NCBI GenBank assembly: GCA_937915735.1
Contig: CALGGS010000132.1
Location: 1 to 38,181 of the forward strand
Source of the DNA: an uncultured Treponema sp.
Lineage (GTDB): Bacteria; Spirochaetota; Spirochaetia; Treponematales; Treponemataceae
Reading direction: 5' to 3'
DNA length: 38,181 nucleotides
Each line of letters starts with the position of its first letter. The first letter of the stretch is position 1. This document shows, piece by piece, positions 1 through 6,332 of this stretch. The notes below the pieces were generated by a model. The model was not told where the DNA came from. It made no database searches and saw only the letters and a list, made by a program, of their open reading frames with translations. Position numbers and translations under genes: made by a program.

Positions 1-331
1 CATGGAACACACAAGGAAGCTGCTCGGCAGCAATCTTGTACATGTTCGGAATCATCAAGAGCAAGCCCTGTGAAGCAGTAAAGGTGGTTGTGAGCGCACC
101 TGATGCCAATGAACCGTGAACTGTACCAGCAGCACCAGCTTCTGATTCCATTTCAATAACTTTTACTTTGTTACCGAAAATGTTTTTCTGACCTGCGGCA
201 GACCAGTTGTCTACCCAGTCAGCCATTGGTGAAGAAGGAGTGATTGGATAGATACCAGCGACTTCTGTGAACGCATAAGCGACATGAGCTGCAGCCTGGT
301 TTCCGTCCATTGACTGTTTCTTTCTGGACAT
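1..331 (-). CDS. nifJ: Pyruvate:ferredoxin (flavodoxin) oxidoreductase, N-terminal part
   Basis: This is the first 110 residues of a gene that runs off the left edge. The product decarboxylates pyruvate to acetyl-CoA and CO2 and passes electrons to ferredoxin or flavodoxin, a central step of anaerobic fermentation in the cytoplasm. The protein begins MSRKKQSMDGNQAAAHVAY and carries the family motif YPITPSSPMADW (about residues 28-39), then IEMESEAGAAGTVHG and GALTTTFTASQGLLLM, all typical of domain I of this large multidomain enzyme. The ATG at 331 follows a strong AGGAGG Shine-Dalgarno at 339-344, which fixes the start. A palindromic repeat lies just upstream (380-460). Only the amino end is visible, so the thiamine-diphosphate and 4Fe-4S domains cannot be checked. 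Confidence 0.93.
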   Translation of the reverse strand, partial: MSRKKQSMDGNQAAAHVAYAFTEVAGIYPITPSSPMADWVDNWSAAGQKNIFGNKVKVIEMESEAGAAGTVHGSLASGALTTTFTASQGLLLMIPNMYKIAAEQLPCVFH

Positions 332-379
332 GTTTTGTCCTCCTGTAAAGGGTTAAAATTAGAGTCATTTTTGAAGTTT

Positions 380-460
380 TGTCATTTCGAGCGAGCGTAT
401 GCGAAACTCGCCATTCCGCTTCGCTTCAGTCGAAGTGACAAACAGTTCGTTGAAATGACA
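380..460. repeat. Imperfect palindromic repeat, TGTCATTTCGA type
   Basis: TGTCATTTCGA at 380-390 faces TCGAAGTGACA at 430-440 (10 of 11 positions complementary). A second inverted copy, TTGAAATGACA, lies at 450-460. The inner part is rich in GCGA and GCTTCGCTTC tracts that could also pair. Similar TGTCATTTCGA-type intergenic repeats are common in many bacterial genomes; that this is one of a dispersed family is inference from one copy. It sits upstream of nifJ. Confidence 0.55.
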
Positions 461-708
461 CGAAAAATTACCTGAAAATATTAGCAATAGAGTACCACTA
501 AATCGAGAATCTAACAAGAGAAAAATATAAAAATACTGACATTGAAAGAATATCTAAAATGACAAGAAAGTTAAAATTTAACCATAGAAATTTTAAGAAG
601 AAAATGCAGCACTTCCAGTCGAAAATATCAGGGATGGACAGACGACCTTTTAGGGTTTGCACAAGGAAGCGGTACTACATGGCTTTATACAGCTTGAAAA
701 CTGTCTGT

Positions 709-737
709 TTGACATATACACGCAATGCGTATATAAT
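709..737 (+). promoter_or_regulatory. higBA promoter with embedded operator
   Basis: A consensus housekeeping promoter is visible: TTGACA at 709-714, a 17-bp spacer, and TATAAT at 732-737. The spacer and -10 box hold an inverted repeat, TATACACGC (715-723) and GCGTATATA (727-735) separated by AAT, with one mismatch per arm. This is the expected place for the HigA antitoxin to bind and shut off its own operon. Only six bases separate TATAAT from the ATG at 744, so transcription should start at or next to the start codon. Confidence 0.8.
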
Positions 738-743
738 AAAATT

Positions 744-1025
744 ATGATAAAGAGTTTTGCGGATAAAGAAACAGAACTTATTTACAATCAGAAGTTCTCA
801 AAACGACTTCCAACTACAATTCAGAAAGTTGCTTTACGAAAACTCATGATGATAGATAATGCAAAGTGCCTGGAAGATTTACGAGTTCCCCCAAGTAATC
901 ACCTTGAGCAGCTTGTCGGGGACAGAAAAGGTCAGCACTCAATCCGCATAAATGATCAGTGGCGTGTCTGTTTTACAGAAAAAGACGGGCATTATTACAA
1001 TGTAGAGATTGTGGATTACCACTAG
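744..1025 (+). CDS. higB: HigB toxin, RelE/ParE superfamily mRNA interferase
   Basis: The 93-residue product starts MIKSFADKETELIYNQ and contains KCLEDLRVPPSNHLEQL and HSIRINDQWRVCF, the typical HigB sequence landmarks. Family members cleave mRNA at the ribosome and are neutralised by HigA. The frame is open upstream to 657, but ATG 744 gives the family-standard amino terminus, and the upstream part overlaps the promoter. There is no Shine-Dalgarno site before 744, and the -10 box ends at 737, so the message is probably leaderless. The toxin gene comes first with the antitoxin 9 bp downstream, the usual higBA order. Confidence 0.92.
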   Translation: MIKSFADKETELIYNQKFSKRLPTTIQKVALRKLMMIDNAKCLEDLRVPPSNHLEQLVGDRKGQHSIRINDQWRVCFTEKDGHYYNVEIVDYH

Positions 1026-1034
1026 GAGCAAACT

Positions 1035-1331
1035 ATGTCTGATTTTATCGAAACACCAACAATCGGAGAAATCCTCAACGAAGAATTTCTTATTCCACTT
1101 GGAATTTCTGCATATAAACTTGCACAGGAAATAAATGTTCCGACTTCCCGCATTCAGGATATTCTTCATAACCGCAGAAAGATAACTGTAGATACATCAT
1201 TAAGGTTGGCAAAATTTTTTGGATTATCTGATAGTTATTTTATGTCCTTACAGGATGACATTGATATAAGAAATGCGAAGATGGAACTTGCACCACAGTT
1301 AGAAGAAATAAAAACTTATGCGTATGCATAA
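1035..1331 (+). CDS. higA: HigA antitoxin, XRE-family HTH protein
   Basis: A 98-residue helix-turn-helix protein. The motif spans roughly residues 24-65, including SAYKLAQEINVPTSRIQDIL and HNRRKITVDTSLRLAKFFG, which matches the HigA/VapI antidote family. Known members bind HigB directly and repress the operon promoter. The ATG follows an AGGAG Shine-Dalgarno at 1024-1028 that overlaps the higB stop, so the two genes are probably translationally coupled. The likely operator is the palindrome at 715-735. I saw no clear hairpin terminator after the stop. Confidence 0.92.
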   Translation: MSDFIETPTIGEILNEEFLIPLGISAYKLAQEINVPTSRIQDILHNRRKITVDTSLRLAKFFGLSDSYFMSLQDDIDIRNAKMELAPQLEEIKTYAYA

Positions 1332-1516
1332 AAATTTGTCATAACAAAGATTCGTGCCGACAGGCAGTCATACAATCAGCGGGCAAATGAAGTGAGCCTT
1401 TGCTTTGACAACTTTGAGTCAAGTGGTTTGTCAAGGAGATGGGGGAAGTATAGAAAATCCCCTGTAAATATGATATATTCTCTGCATTGCTTTTCAGCAA
1501 AATCTAGGAGCATAAA

Positions 1517-2554
1517 ATGAAAAAAAATCTGTTTGCGGCAATTTTTGCGTTGCTTGCAATCTCTTTTGGAGGATGTAAACCTATGGACAAATCGTTGGAC
1601 GCGATTAAAGGAAAAGATGGCGTTTTTGCAATTATGGAGACGAGCAAAGGCCCAATCGTGCTTGAGCTTTTCTATAAAAAGACTCCGCTCACTGTAACTA
1701 ACTTTGTTGGTCTTGCAGAAGGCACTCTCGACGCTCACAAGGGCAAGCATTTTTATGACGGTCTTACTTTCCACCGTGTTATCGCTGACTTTATGATTCA
1801 GGGCGGAGACCCAGAGGGAACTGGCCGTGGCGGTCCTGGTTACCGGTTTGCTGATGAATTTGATTCAAGCCTCAACTTTGACAAACCGGGATATCTTGCA
1901 ATGGCGAACGCAGGTCCTGGCACAAACGGAAGCCAGTTCTTTATCACTCATGTTCCGACAGACTGGCTCAACCAGAAACACACAATCTTTGGTCAGGTTG
2001 TAAACGCAGACAGTCAGGCTGTCGTTAATGCGGTTCAGCAGGGCGATAAAATCGTTAAATTAACAATCGTGCGTCAGGGTGCAGATGCAGAGAAATTCAC
2101 TGCTACTCAGGCAGATTTTGACCGCGAAGCAAAAGAAGTCACGGCAAAGAACGCTGAGAGGGCAAAAGCTGCTGCTGCTGCAAAAATCAAAGAAGTCGAA
2201 GAAAAATTCCCTGGATTCAGCAAGGATTCAAACGGTATCTATTACAAGACTACAAAAGAAGGAAGTGGAAACAAAATCGGCGGAAAAAGAGCTGTTGCCG
2301 TTGAATATAAAGGTTATTTCGTAAACGGTCAGGTTTTCGATCAGTCAAAAGGCCGTGGTCCTCTTGAGTTTACTACAGCTGGCGGACAGATGATTCCTGG
2401 TTTCGACCTTATGGTTCAGGATATGAAACTTGGCGAAAAAAGAACGATTGTCCTTCCTCCAAGTCAGGCTTACGGCGAGAACGGCATTCCGGGTGTAATT
2501 CCTGGCGGAGCTTACCTCGCATTTGACATTGAGCTTACAAAAGTTAGGAACTAA
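1517..2554 (+). CDS. Dual immunophilin lipoprotein: cyclophilin domain plus FKBP domain
   Basis: A 345-residue peptidyl-prolyl cis-trans isomerase with two unrelated catalytic domains. The signal peptide ends in the lipobox SFGGC (Cys20), so it should be a lipid-anchored envelope foldase. A cyclophilin domain follows (about 33-187), with FHR at 85-87 (catalytic Arg), QFFIT at 140-144, and Trp150 in TDWLNQKHTIFG. A charged, Ala/Lys-rich linker (about 190-232) leads to an FKBP domain (about 238-345) with YKGYFVNGQVFD and a GIPGVIPGGAYLAFDIEL end. Dual-family immunophilins have been described in a few organisms, including, as I recall, Treponema denticola. The start at 1517 follows AGGAG (1506-1510). 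A terminator follows at 2579-2610. The last 11 bp overlap the convergent gene. Confidence 0.93.
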   Translation: MKKNLFAAIFALLAISFGGCKPMDKSLDAIKGKDGVFAIMETSKGPIVLELFYKKTPLTVTNFVGLAEGTLDAHKGKHFYDGLTFHRVIADFMIQGGDPEGTGRGGPGYRFADEFDSSLNFDKPGYLAMANAGPGTNGSQFFITHVPTDWLNQKHTIFGQVVNADSQAVVNAVQQGDKIVKLTIVRQGADAEKFTATQADFDREAKEVTAKNAERAKAAAAAKIKEVEEKFPGFSKDSNGIYYKTTKEGSGNKIGGKRAVAVEYKGYFVNGQVFDQSKGRGPLEFTTAGGQMIPGFDLMVQDMKLGEKRTIVLPPSQAYGENGIPGVIPGGAYLAFDIELTKVRN

Positions 2555-3710
2555 TCAAATCCAAGAATTTGACTAAGGGAGCGTACGGTTTAAAAGTACG
2601 CTCTTTTTTTATGTCAAGTGAAAGAAAAGTAAAATACGATGTCCTGATAAGAATCGGAAGAACAAAAAACAGATTCACCAGCGGTATTTTGTGATATGCA
2701 ATTAAAACTCCAATCAGATAGACAATCGAAAGAAATGAGGTGAGCGACCAATAGTAAAAATTAAATTTCTGGCTCTTTATGGGTCTGAATACTGAAAAGG
2801 CTATAACGCAGTGAAGAGGAGACAAAAATAAAAATTGGAAGTTGTTTCGGAAAAGCGTTTGTGCTGAAAAAAGGTCTTGATACAAAATTAAAAAGCCTGC
2901 AAGCCCCGAAAAAAACAAAATCAGGAAATCAAAAAATTCAGCGCTTGCAAAAATCGAAATAATATACATTTTTGGATAGAAATATGTCAAAACCTGATAT
3001 ACAGTCAGAAAAAGCAGAAGACCTGTCACAATACTCAACAAAATAACTAACGATAGTTTTTCGTCATGAAAAATCTCCGTAAAATCCTGCTCTCCGAAAT
3101 CTAAAACTTCTTTATCAGAAAGAAGTGCAAAGCAATCACCGAGCTTTTTATAATTCAGCTTATGACGGGAAATCTCCGAAAAAGAATAACTAACGATAGT
3201 TTTGTCACTCTTCATTCGGTCAGCATCGTGTAAAATTCTAGAAATGTGTGTTTCTGAATTGTTCGTCTGAATGTCAAAATCATATTCATAATCTGGCAGA
3301 GCCTTATAAAGATTTAAAATAAAACTATAAATATAATTCACTTTCTGAGGATTTAGCTGCAAAACAGATTCTGTCAAACTAACATTATTTCGTTTTGAAT
3401 TTTCCATAAAATATTCAAAAAACGGCTCTATCTTTATCTTTGCTTTTTTATTCTTAAAAAAGAATTTTAGTCCGAAAAACTCATCGTCAAAATTGTCAAA
3501 ATGCGCGAAATCTACAAGAACATCAAAATCATTTTTTTTGTCATAAATGCGAAGACAGCTTTTAGAAAAAAGCGAATGAGATGTATCTGAATAATTAACT
3601 GAAAAAATCGAAATTTTTGCACCGCCCGAAAGCTTAGCTGGAAAATCTATTGAAAAAATCGGAAACAGAAAAAACAGAAAAAACAGGCATAGCGCAAGAA
3701 CTTTTTTCAT
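2544..3710 (-). CDS. DUF4105-like membrane protein with the expected catalytic Cys replaced
   Basis: About 388 residues: a signal peptide (to about residue 23 of the TTG-started numbering), an extracytoplasmic domain to about 220, then several membrane segments (about 222-370). The order of SHSLFSKSCLRIYD, FGLKFFF, NNVSLTESVLQL and YEYDFDIQTNNSETHISRIL resembles DUF4105 (Lnb-type) proteins, which normally read NNCxT at the last motif; here it is NNSET (Ser at about 154). I recognise this from pattern only. ATG 3710 is preferred over TTG 3716 because an extended -10 (TGGTATAAT) ends six bases before it. Two copies of the ACTAACGATAGT repeat lie in this gene, in different frames. Its stop overlaps the immunophilin gene. 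Confidence 0.6.
   Translation of the reverse strand: MKKVLALCLFFLFFLFPIFSIDFPAKLSGGAKISIFSVNYSDTSHSLFSKSCLRIYDKKNDFDVLVDFAHFDNFDDEFFGLKFFFKNKKAKIKIEPFFEYFMENSKRNNVSLTESVLQLNPQKVNYIYSFILNLYKALPDYEYDFDIQTNNSETHISRILHDADRMKSDKTIVSYSFSEISRHKLNYKKLGDCFALLSDKEVLDFGEQDFTEIFHDEKLSLVILLSIVTGLLLFLTVYQVLTYFYPKMYIISIFASAEFFDFLILFFSGLAGFLILYQDLFSAQTLFRNNFQFLFLSPLHCVIAFSVFRPIKSQKFNFYYWSLTSFLSIVYLIGVLIAYHKIPLVNLFFVLPILIRTSYFTFLSLDIKKERTFKPYAPLVKFLDLISS
2579..2610 (+). terminator. Intrinsic terminator of the immunophilin gene
   Basis: GAGCGTAC (2579-2586) pairs perfectly with GTACGCTC (2596-2603) across a 9-nt loop, followed by seven T residues (2604-2610). It lies 25 bp after the stop codon and also inside the coding end of the opposing gene (2544-3710), so that gene must encode the hairpin in its last codons. 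Confidence 0.9.
3046..3057 (+). repeat. Dispersed coding repeat, copy 1 (ACTAACGATAGT)
   Basis: An exact 12-mer, part of a 19-base stretch AATAACTAACGATAGTTTT that is identical to copy 2. It lies antisense within the DUF4105-like gene and encodes part of KLSLVILL, so its reading frame differs from copy 2. Confidence 0.8.
3189..3200 (+). repeat. Dispersed coding repeat, copy 2 (ACTAACGATAGT)
   Basis: An exact 12-mer and 19-base flank match to copy 1, 143 bp away in the same gene. Here it encodes TIVS, the same peptide as the copy at 33532-33543. Confidence 0.8.
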
Positions 3711-3716
3711 AGTCAA

Positions 3717-3725
3717 ATTATACCA
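3717..3725 (-). promoter_or_regulatory. Extended -10 promoter of the DUF4105-like gene
   Basis: On the minus strand TGG precedes TATAAT (3722 down to 3717), an extended -10 element. Six bases separate it from the ATG at 3710, implying a leaderless transcript. No clear -35 hexamer is seen, as is usual with extended -10 promoters. Confidence 0.65.
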
Positions 3726-3745
3726 TAGATAATTAATTTCGACAG

Positions 3746-3774
3746 TTGTTTTTATTTAAAAAATCTTCGATAAT
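3746..3774 (+). promoter_or_regulatory. Promoter of the outer-membrane protein gene, leaderless type
   Basis: TTGTTT (3746-3751), a 17-bp spacer and GATAAT (3769-3774) are followed after six bases by the ATG at 3781. No Shine-Dalgarno site lies between. It faces the divergent extended -10 promoter at 3717-3725. Confidence 0.65.
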
Positions 3775-3780
3775 GTACTG

Positions 3781-4464
3781 ATGAAGAAAATTTTTCTTAT
3801 TTCTGTCTTTTTTTTATTTCTCGCAAATTTTTCTTTTGCAAAAACCTGGACAAACAATATTGCGGCGGGACTAACCTTCGAAGACTTGTCGATTGGTGTC
3901 GACAAAAAAAATGCTGATGACATAACTCAACTTGGTTATGGTATAGACGGCTCTTATATCGGTTTTCATGAAAATGGTTTCACTGCCAAGGCAAATGTCG
4001 CTATCGGTGTCGCAACTTCAAAGGATGTTTCAATTCAAACAGACAAAAACACGAATATCGGTGCTTTTGAAAATGTTTCCTTTGGAGTCGGGTATTCCTT
4101 CGTGCGTACAGACAGGTTTCTTTTCGGAAGCACGGCAATGATGGGCGTTGAAATGTCTCAATATTCTGTTAATTCTGAAGGCGAAGAATTAAACGGTGTG
4201 AAATATGATGATTTAACGACTTCACTTTCTCTTGTCACATTCAGCTTTGGTGCAGATATTTTCGCTGTTTTTCATTTTTCAGAAAGATTTGGATTTTATG
4301 CGAATATTGCGGCAAGATATTTAATTGCAGGGGATGCAAAAATCGAATACAAATACGAGACTTCTTCAAAATCTTCCAAAAAAAGTGAAATTCTAACAGA
4401 TGACTACAGCTTGTTTGGAAATTTTGTAATTCAGCCAACTCTGGGCGTTATCTGGAGATTCTAG
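3781..4464 (+). CDS. Small outer-membrane beta-barrel protein, function unknown
   Basis: A 227-residue protein with a clear signal peptide (MKKIFLISVFFLFLANFSFA, cleavage near residue 20). Alternating hydrophobic and polar strands rich in Gly and aromatic residues follow, such as FGVGYSF and RFGFYANIAARYL, and it ends in GVIWRF. A terminal Phe is characteristic of outer-membrane barrels inserted by BamA. I do not recognise a specific family. A Ser/Lys-rich segment around 195-205 (SSKSSKKSE) looks like a surface loop. It is the first gene of a run with pyrK-pyrD and the flavodiiron gene; the stop TAG is also the first codon of a repeat (4462-4492). Confidence 0.7.
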   Translation: MKKIFLISVFFLFLANFSFAKTWTNNIAAGLTFEDLSIGVDKKNADDITQLGYGIDGSYIGFHENGFTAKANVAIGVATSKDVSIQTDKNTNIGAFENVSFGVGYSFVRTDRFLFGSTAMMGVEMSQYSVNSEGEELNGVKYDDLTTSLSLVTFSFGADIFAVFHFSERFGFYANIAARYLIAGDAKIEYKYETSSKSSKKSEILTDDYSLFGNFVIQPTLGVIWRF

Positions 4465-4492
4465 GGAAGTGCTGATTAACACGCGAGGCGAC
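4462..4492 (+). repeat. Stop-codon-anchored repeat, solo copy
   Basis: TAGGGAAGTGCTGATTAACA begins exactly at the TAG stop of the barrel protein and nearly fills the 30-bp gap to pyrK-pyrD. It matches the left end of the 29191-29346 element at 20 of 21 positions and weakly over ten more. The repeat also seems to supply the GAGG (4485-4488) that serves as Shine-Dalgarno for the next gene. Confidence 0.7.
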
Positions 4493-4494
4493 TT

Positions 4495-6300
4495 ATGAAA
4501 CAAATTACCGACTGTAAAGGCGAACCATTGCCAGTTTTTGGAAAAGGCGTTGTAACTGATTGCGATATTGAACAGGGAGCAATGCCCTTTGGAAGTGTCT
4601 GGAATCTTAGGGTTTTGATGCTCAATGACATTGGGCGGTCGACAACTGACGTTCCTGTTCCCGCTCCTGGTCAGTTCTATCTTTTGCGTTCAAGTAAATC
4701 AGGTCATTTGCTCGGTCGCCCTATTAGCGTTTATATGGCTCGAAGGGCAGCCCATGCAGCTTATCTTGAATTTTTAATCTTAAAAAAAGGCAATGGGACA
4801 GAAGAACTTTGCTCTCTCGAAAAAAACGATGAGCTGGAGCTGATTGGTCCTCTGGGAAATTCTTTTCCTCTTCCAAAAGAATCTGACAAAGTTTGTATCG
4901 TTGGCGGTGGAATCGGAGTCGCTCCGGTTGCAGGCTTTGCAATGAATCTTAAAGAAGAATCTTATGATTTTTATGCAAGCTTTAAAAGCGGTTCTTACGG
5001 TTTGGGATTCGTTCGCCCAAAAAATCTTGTCGTTACAACAGATGACGGTTCTGTCGGAATTCACGGAATGTTACCGGCCGCTCTTACGGCAGAGGTTCTC
5101 AAAACTAACGAATATTCGGTAGTTTACGCATGTGGCCCAAGTCCAATGCTTAACTTTGTTCAGAAAATCTGTAAGGAAGCAGGGGTAAAATCTTATTTAA
5201 GTATGGAAAATCGCATGGCCTGCGGCGTGGGTGCTTGTCTTGGCTGTACGATTACCACAACCGAAGGAAACAAACGCTGCTGTAAAGACGGTCCTGTTTT
5301 TGCCGGCGAAATCCTGCAGTTTGAGCCAGCTAAAAATAAGCCGATTGGAAAATCAACTGCAGGAAATGAAAATGAACCAGATTTATCTGTCAAAGTTGCC
5401 GGCGTAAAATTCGCAAATCCTGTGATTGCGGCAAGCGGAACCTTTGGCTATGGCAGTGAATATGCAAGCGTTTTTGATGTAAGTGAGCTTGGCGGAATCT
5501 GCTCGAAGGGTCTTACTTTACAGGCTCGTCCCGGGAACTCAGGAATTCGTCTTGTTGAAACTCCGTCTGGCTTAATAAACTCCATCGGCCTTGAAAACCC
5601 CGGAATCGAACATTTTATCGAGCATGAGCTTCCGTCTATGCTAAAGTTAAAGCCTGTCACAATAGCAAATCTTTCCGGCTCATCGCTGGAAACTTATGTC
5701 GAAGGGGCAAAGCTTCTTGATAAAACAGATGTTCCAATGATTGAGCTTAATATCAGCTGTCCGAATGTAAAGGCGGGCGGAATGTCTTTTGGAATGAACT
5801 GTGAATCTGCCGCGACAGTTACGAAGGCTGTCCGTGAAGTGACAAAAAAGCCTCTTATGGTAAAGCTTACTCCGAACGCACCAGATTTAATCGGAATAGC
5901 GATGGCTGTTCGTGAGGCCGGGGCTGACGCTTTAAGCCTGGTAAACACCTTTCAGGCGATGTCGATAGATTTAAACACTGGCAGACCAGTCTTTGACAAC
6001 ATTCGCGCGGGCTTTAGCGGACCTGCAGTCAAGCCGATTGCGCTCAGAATGGTGTACGATGTCGTTCAGACAATGAACAAGCTTCCTGAAGGCGAAAGAA
6101 TCCCGGTCGTGGGACTCGGCGGAATTTCTTGCTGGCAGGACGCAGTTGAATTCTTAATGGCGGGAGCCGCTGCAATTCAGGTCGGAACGGCGACTTTCTC
6201 AAATCCTCTCGCAATGACAGAAATTGTAAAGGGTCTCAAAAAATATATGCTCTCGAAGGGCTTCAACTCAATTTCTGACTTCAGAGGCTCTGCCCAGTAG
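4495..6300 (+). CDS. pyrK-pyrD: Fused PyrK-PyrD dihydroorotate dehydrogenase (NAD-dependent class 1B)
   Basis: One 601-residue polypeptide carries what are normally two subunits. Residues 1-285 are the PyrK electron-transfer part: GRPISVY (74-80) binds FAD, VGGGIGVAPV (136-145) binds the nucleotide, and Cys243, Cys248, Cys251 and Cys262 or 263 should hold a 2Fe-2S cluster. Residues 297-601 are PyrD, with NPVIAASGTFGYG, ELNISCPNVKAGG (Cys422, the class 1B catalytic base position), VKLTPN and GLGGISCWQDA. The enzyme oxidises dihydroorotate to orotate in pyrimidine synthesis and sends electrons through FMN, 2Fe-2S and FAD to NAD+. The joint near 286-296 is a short hydrophilic linker with no stop or frame break. 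A partial ACTAACG repeat lies at 5104-5123. Confidence 0.93.
   Translation: MKQITDCKGEPLPVFGKGVVTDCDIEQGAMPFGSVWNLRVLMLNDIGRSTTDVPVPAPGQFYLLRSSKSGHLLGRPISVYMARRAAHAAYLEFLILKKGNGTEELCSLEKNDELELIGPLGNSFPLPKESDKVCIVGGGIGVAPVAGFAMNLKEESYDFYASFKSGSYGLGFVRPKNLVVTTDDGSVGIHGMLPAALTAEVLKTNEYSVVYACGPSPMLNFVQKICKEAGVKSYLSMENRMACGVGACLGCTITTTEGNKRCCKDGPVFAGEILQFEPAKNKPIGKSTAGNENEPDLSVKVAGVKFANPVIAASGTFGYGSEYASVFDVSELGGICSKGLTLQARPGNSGIRLVETPSGLINSIGLENPGIEHFIEHELPSMLKLKPVTIANLSGSSLETYVEGAKLLDKTDVPMIELNISCPNVKAGGMSFGMNCESAATVTKAVREVTKKPLMVKLTPNAPDLIGIAMAVREAGADALSLVNTFQAMSIDLNTGRPVFDNIRAGFSGPAVKPIALRMVYDVVQTMNKLPEGERIPVVGLGGISCWQDAVEFLMAGAAAIQVGTATFSNPLAMTEIVKGLKKYMLSKGFNSISDFRGSAQ
5104..5123 (+). repeat. 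Dispersed coding repeat, divergent copy (ACTAACG...CGGTAGT)
   Basis: ACTAACG (5104-5110) faces CGGTAGT (5117-5123) across AATATT, an inverted repeat with one mismatch. It resembles the 8589 and 18755 copies with a longer centre. It lies within the PyrK part of the fusion (KTNEYSVV). Confidence 0.4.
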
Positions 6301-6332
6301 AAAAACTTATAAATATCATTAGGGAGAAAAAT

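Larger units (their letters stand above)
332..743. other. 412-bp gene-poor stretch between nifJ and higB
   Basis: I see no convincing gene here. It holds the nifJ leader and Shine-Dalgarno site (about 332-360), an imperfect palindromic repeat (380-460), AT-rich sequence (460-600), and the higBA promoter with its operator (709-737). A 62-codon open frame at 559-747 has no Shine-Dalgarno site and no recognisable domain, and it overlaps the promoter. Confidence 0.6.

Noticed and set aside
657..743. Longer HigB starting at TTG 657
   Set aside because: The added residues are not family-like and would cover the consensus promoter; ATG 744 matches the normal HigB start.
559..747. 62-codon open frame upstream of higB
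   Set aside because: No Shine-Dalgarno, no recognisable domain, basic low-quality sequence, and it runs through the higBA promoter.
1332..1516. Possible integron attC site after higBA
   Set aside because: TA cassettes occur in integrons, but I could not find matched core sites (an RYYYAAC/GTTRRRY pair) and no integrase is present.
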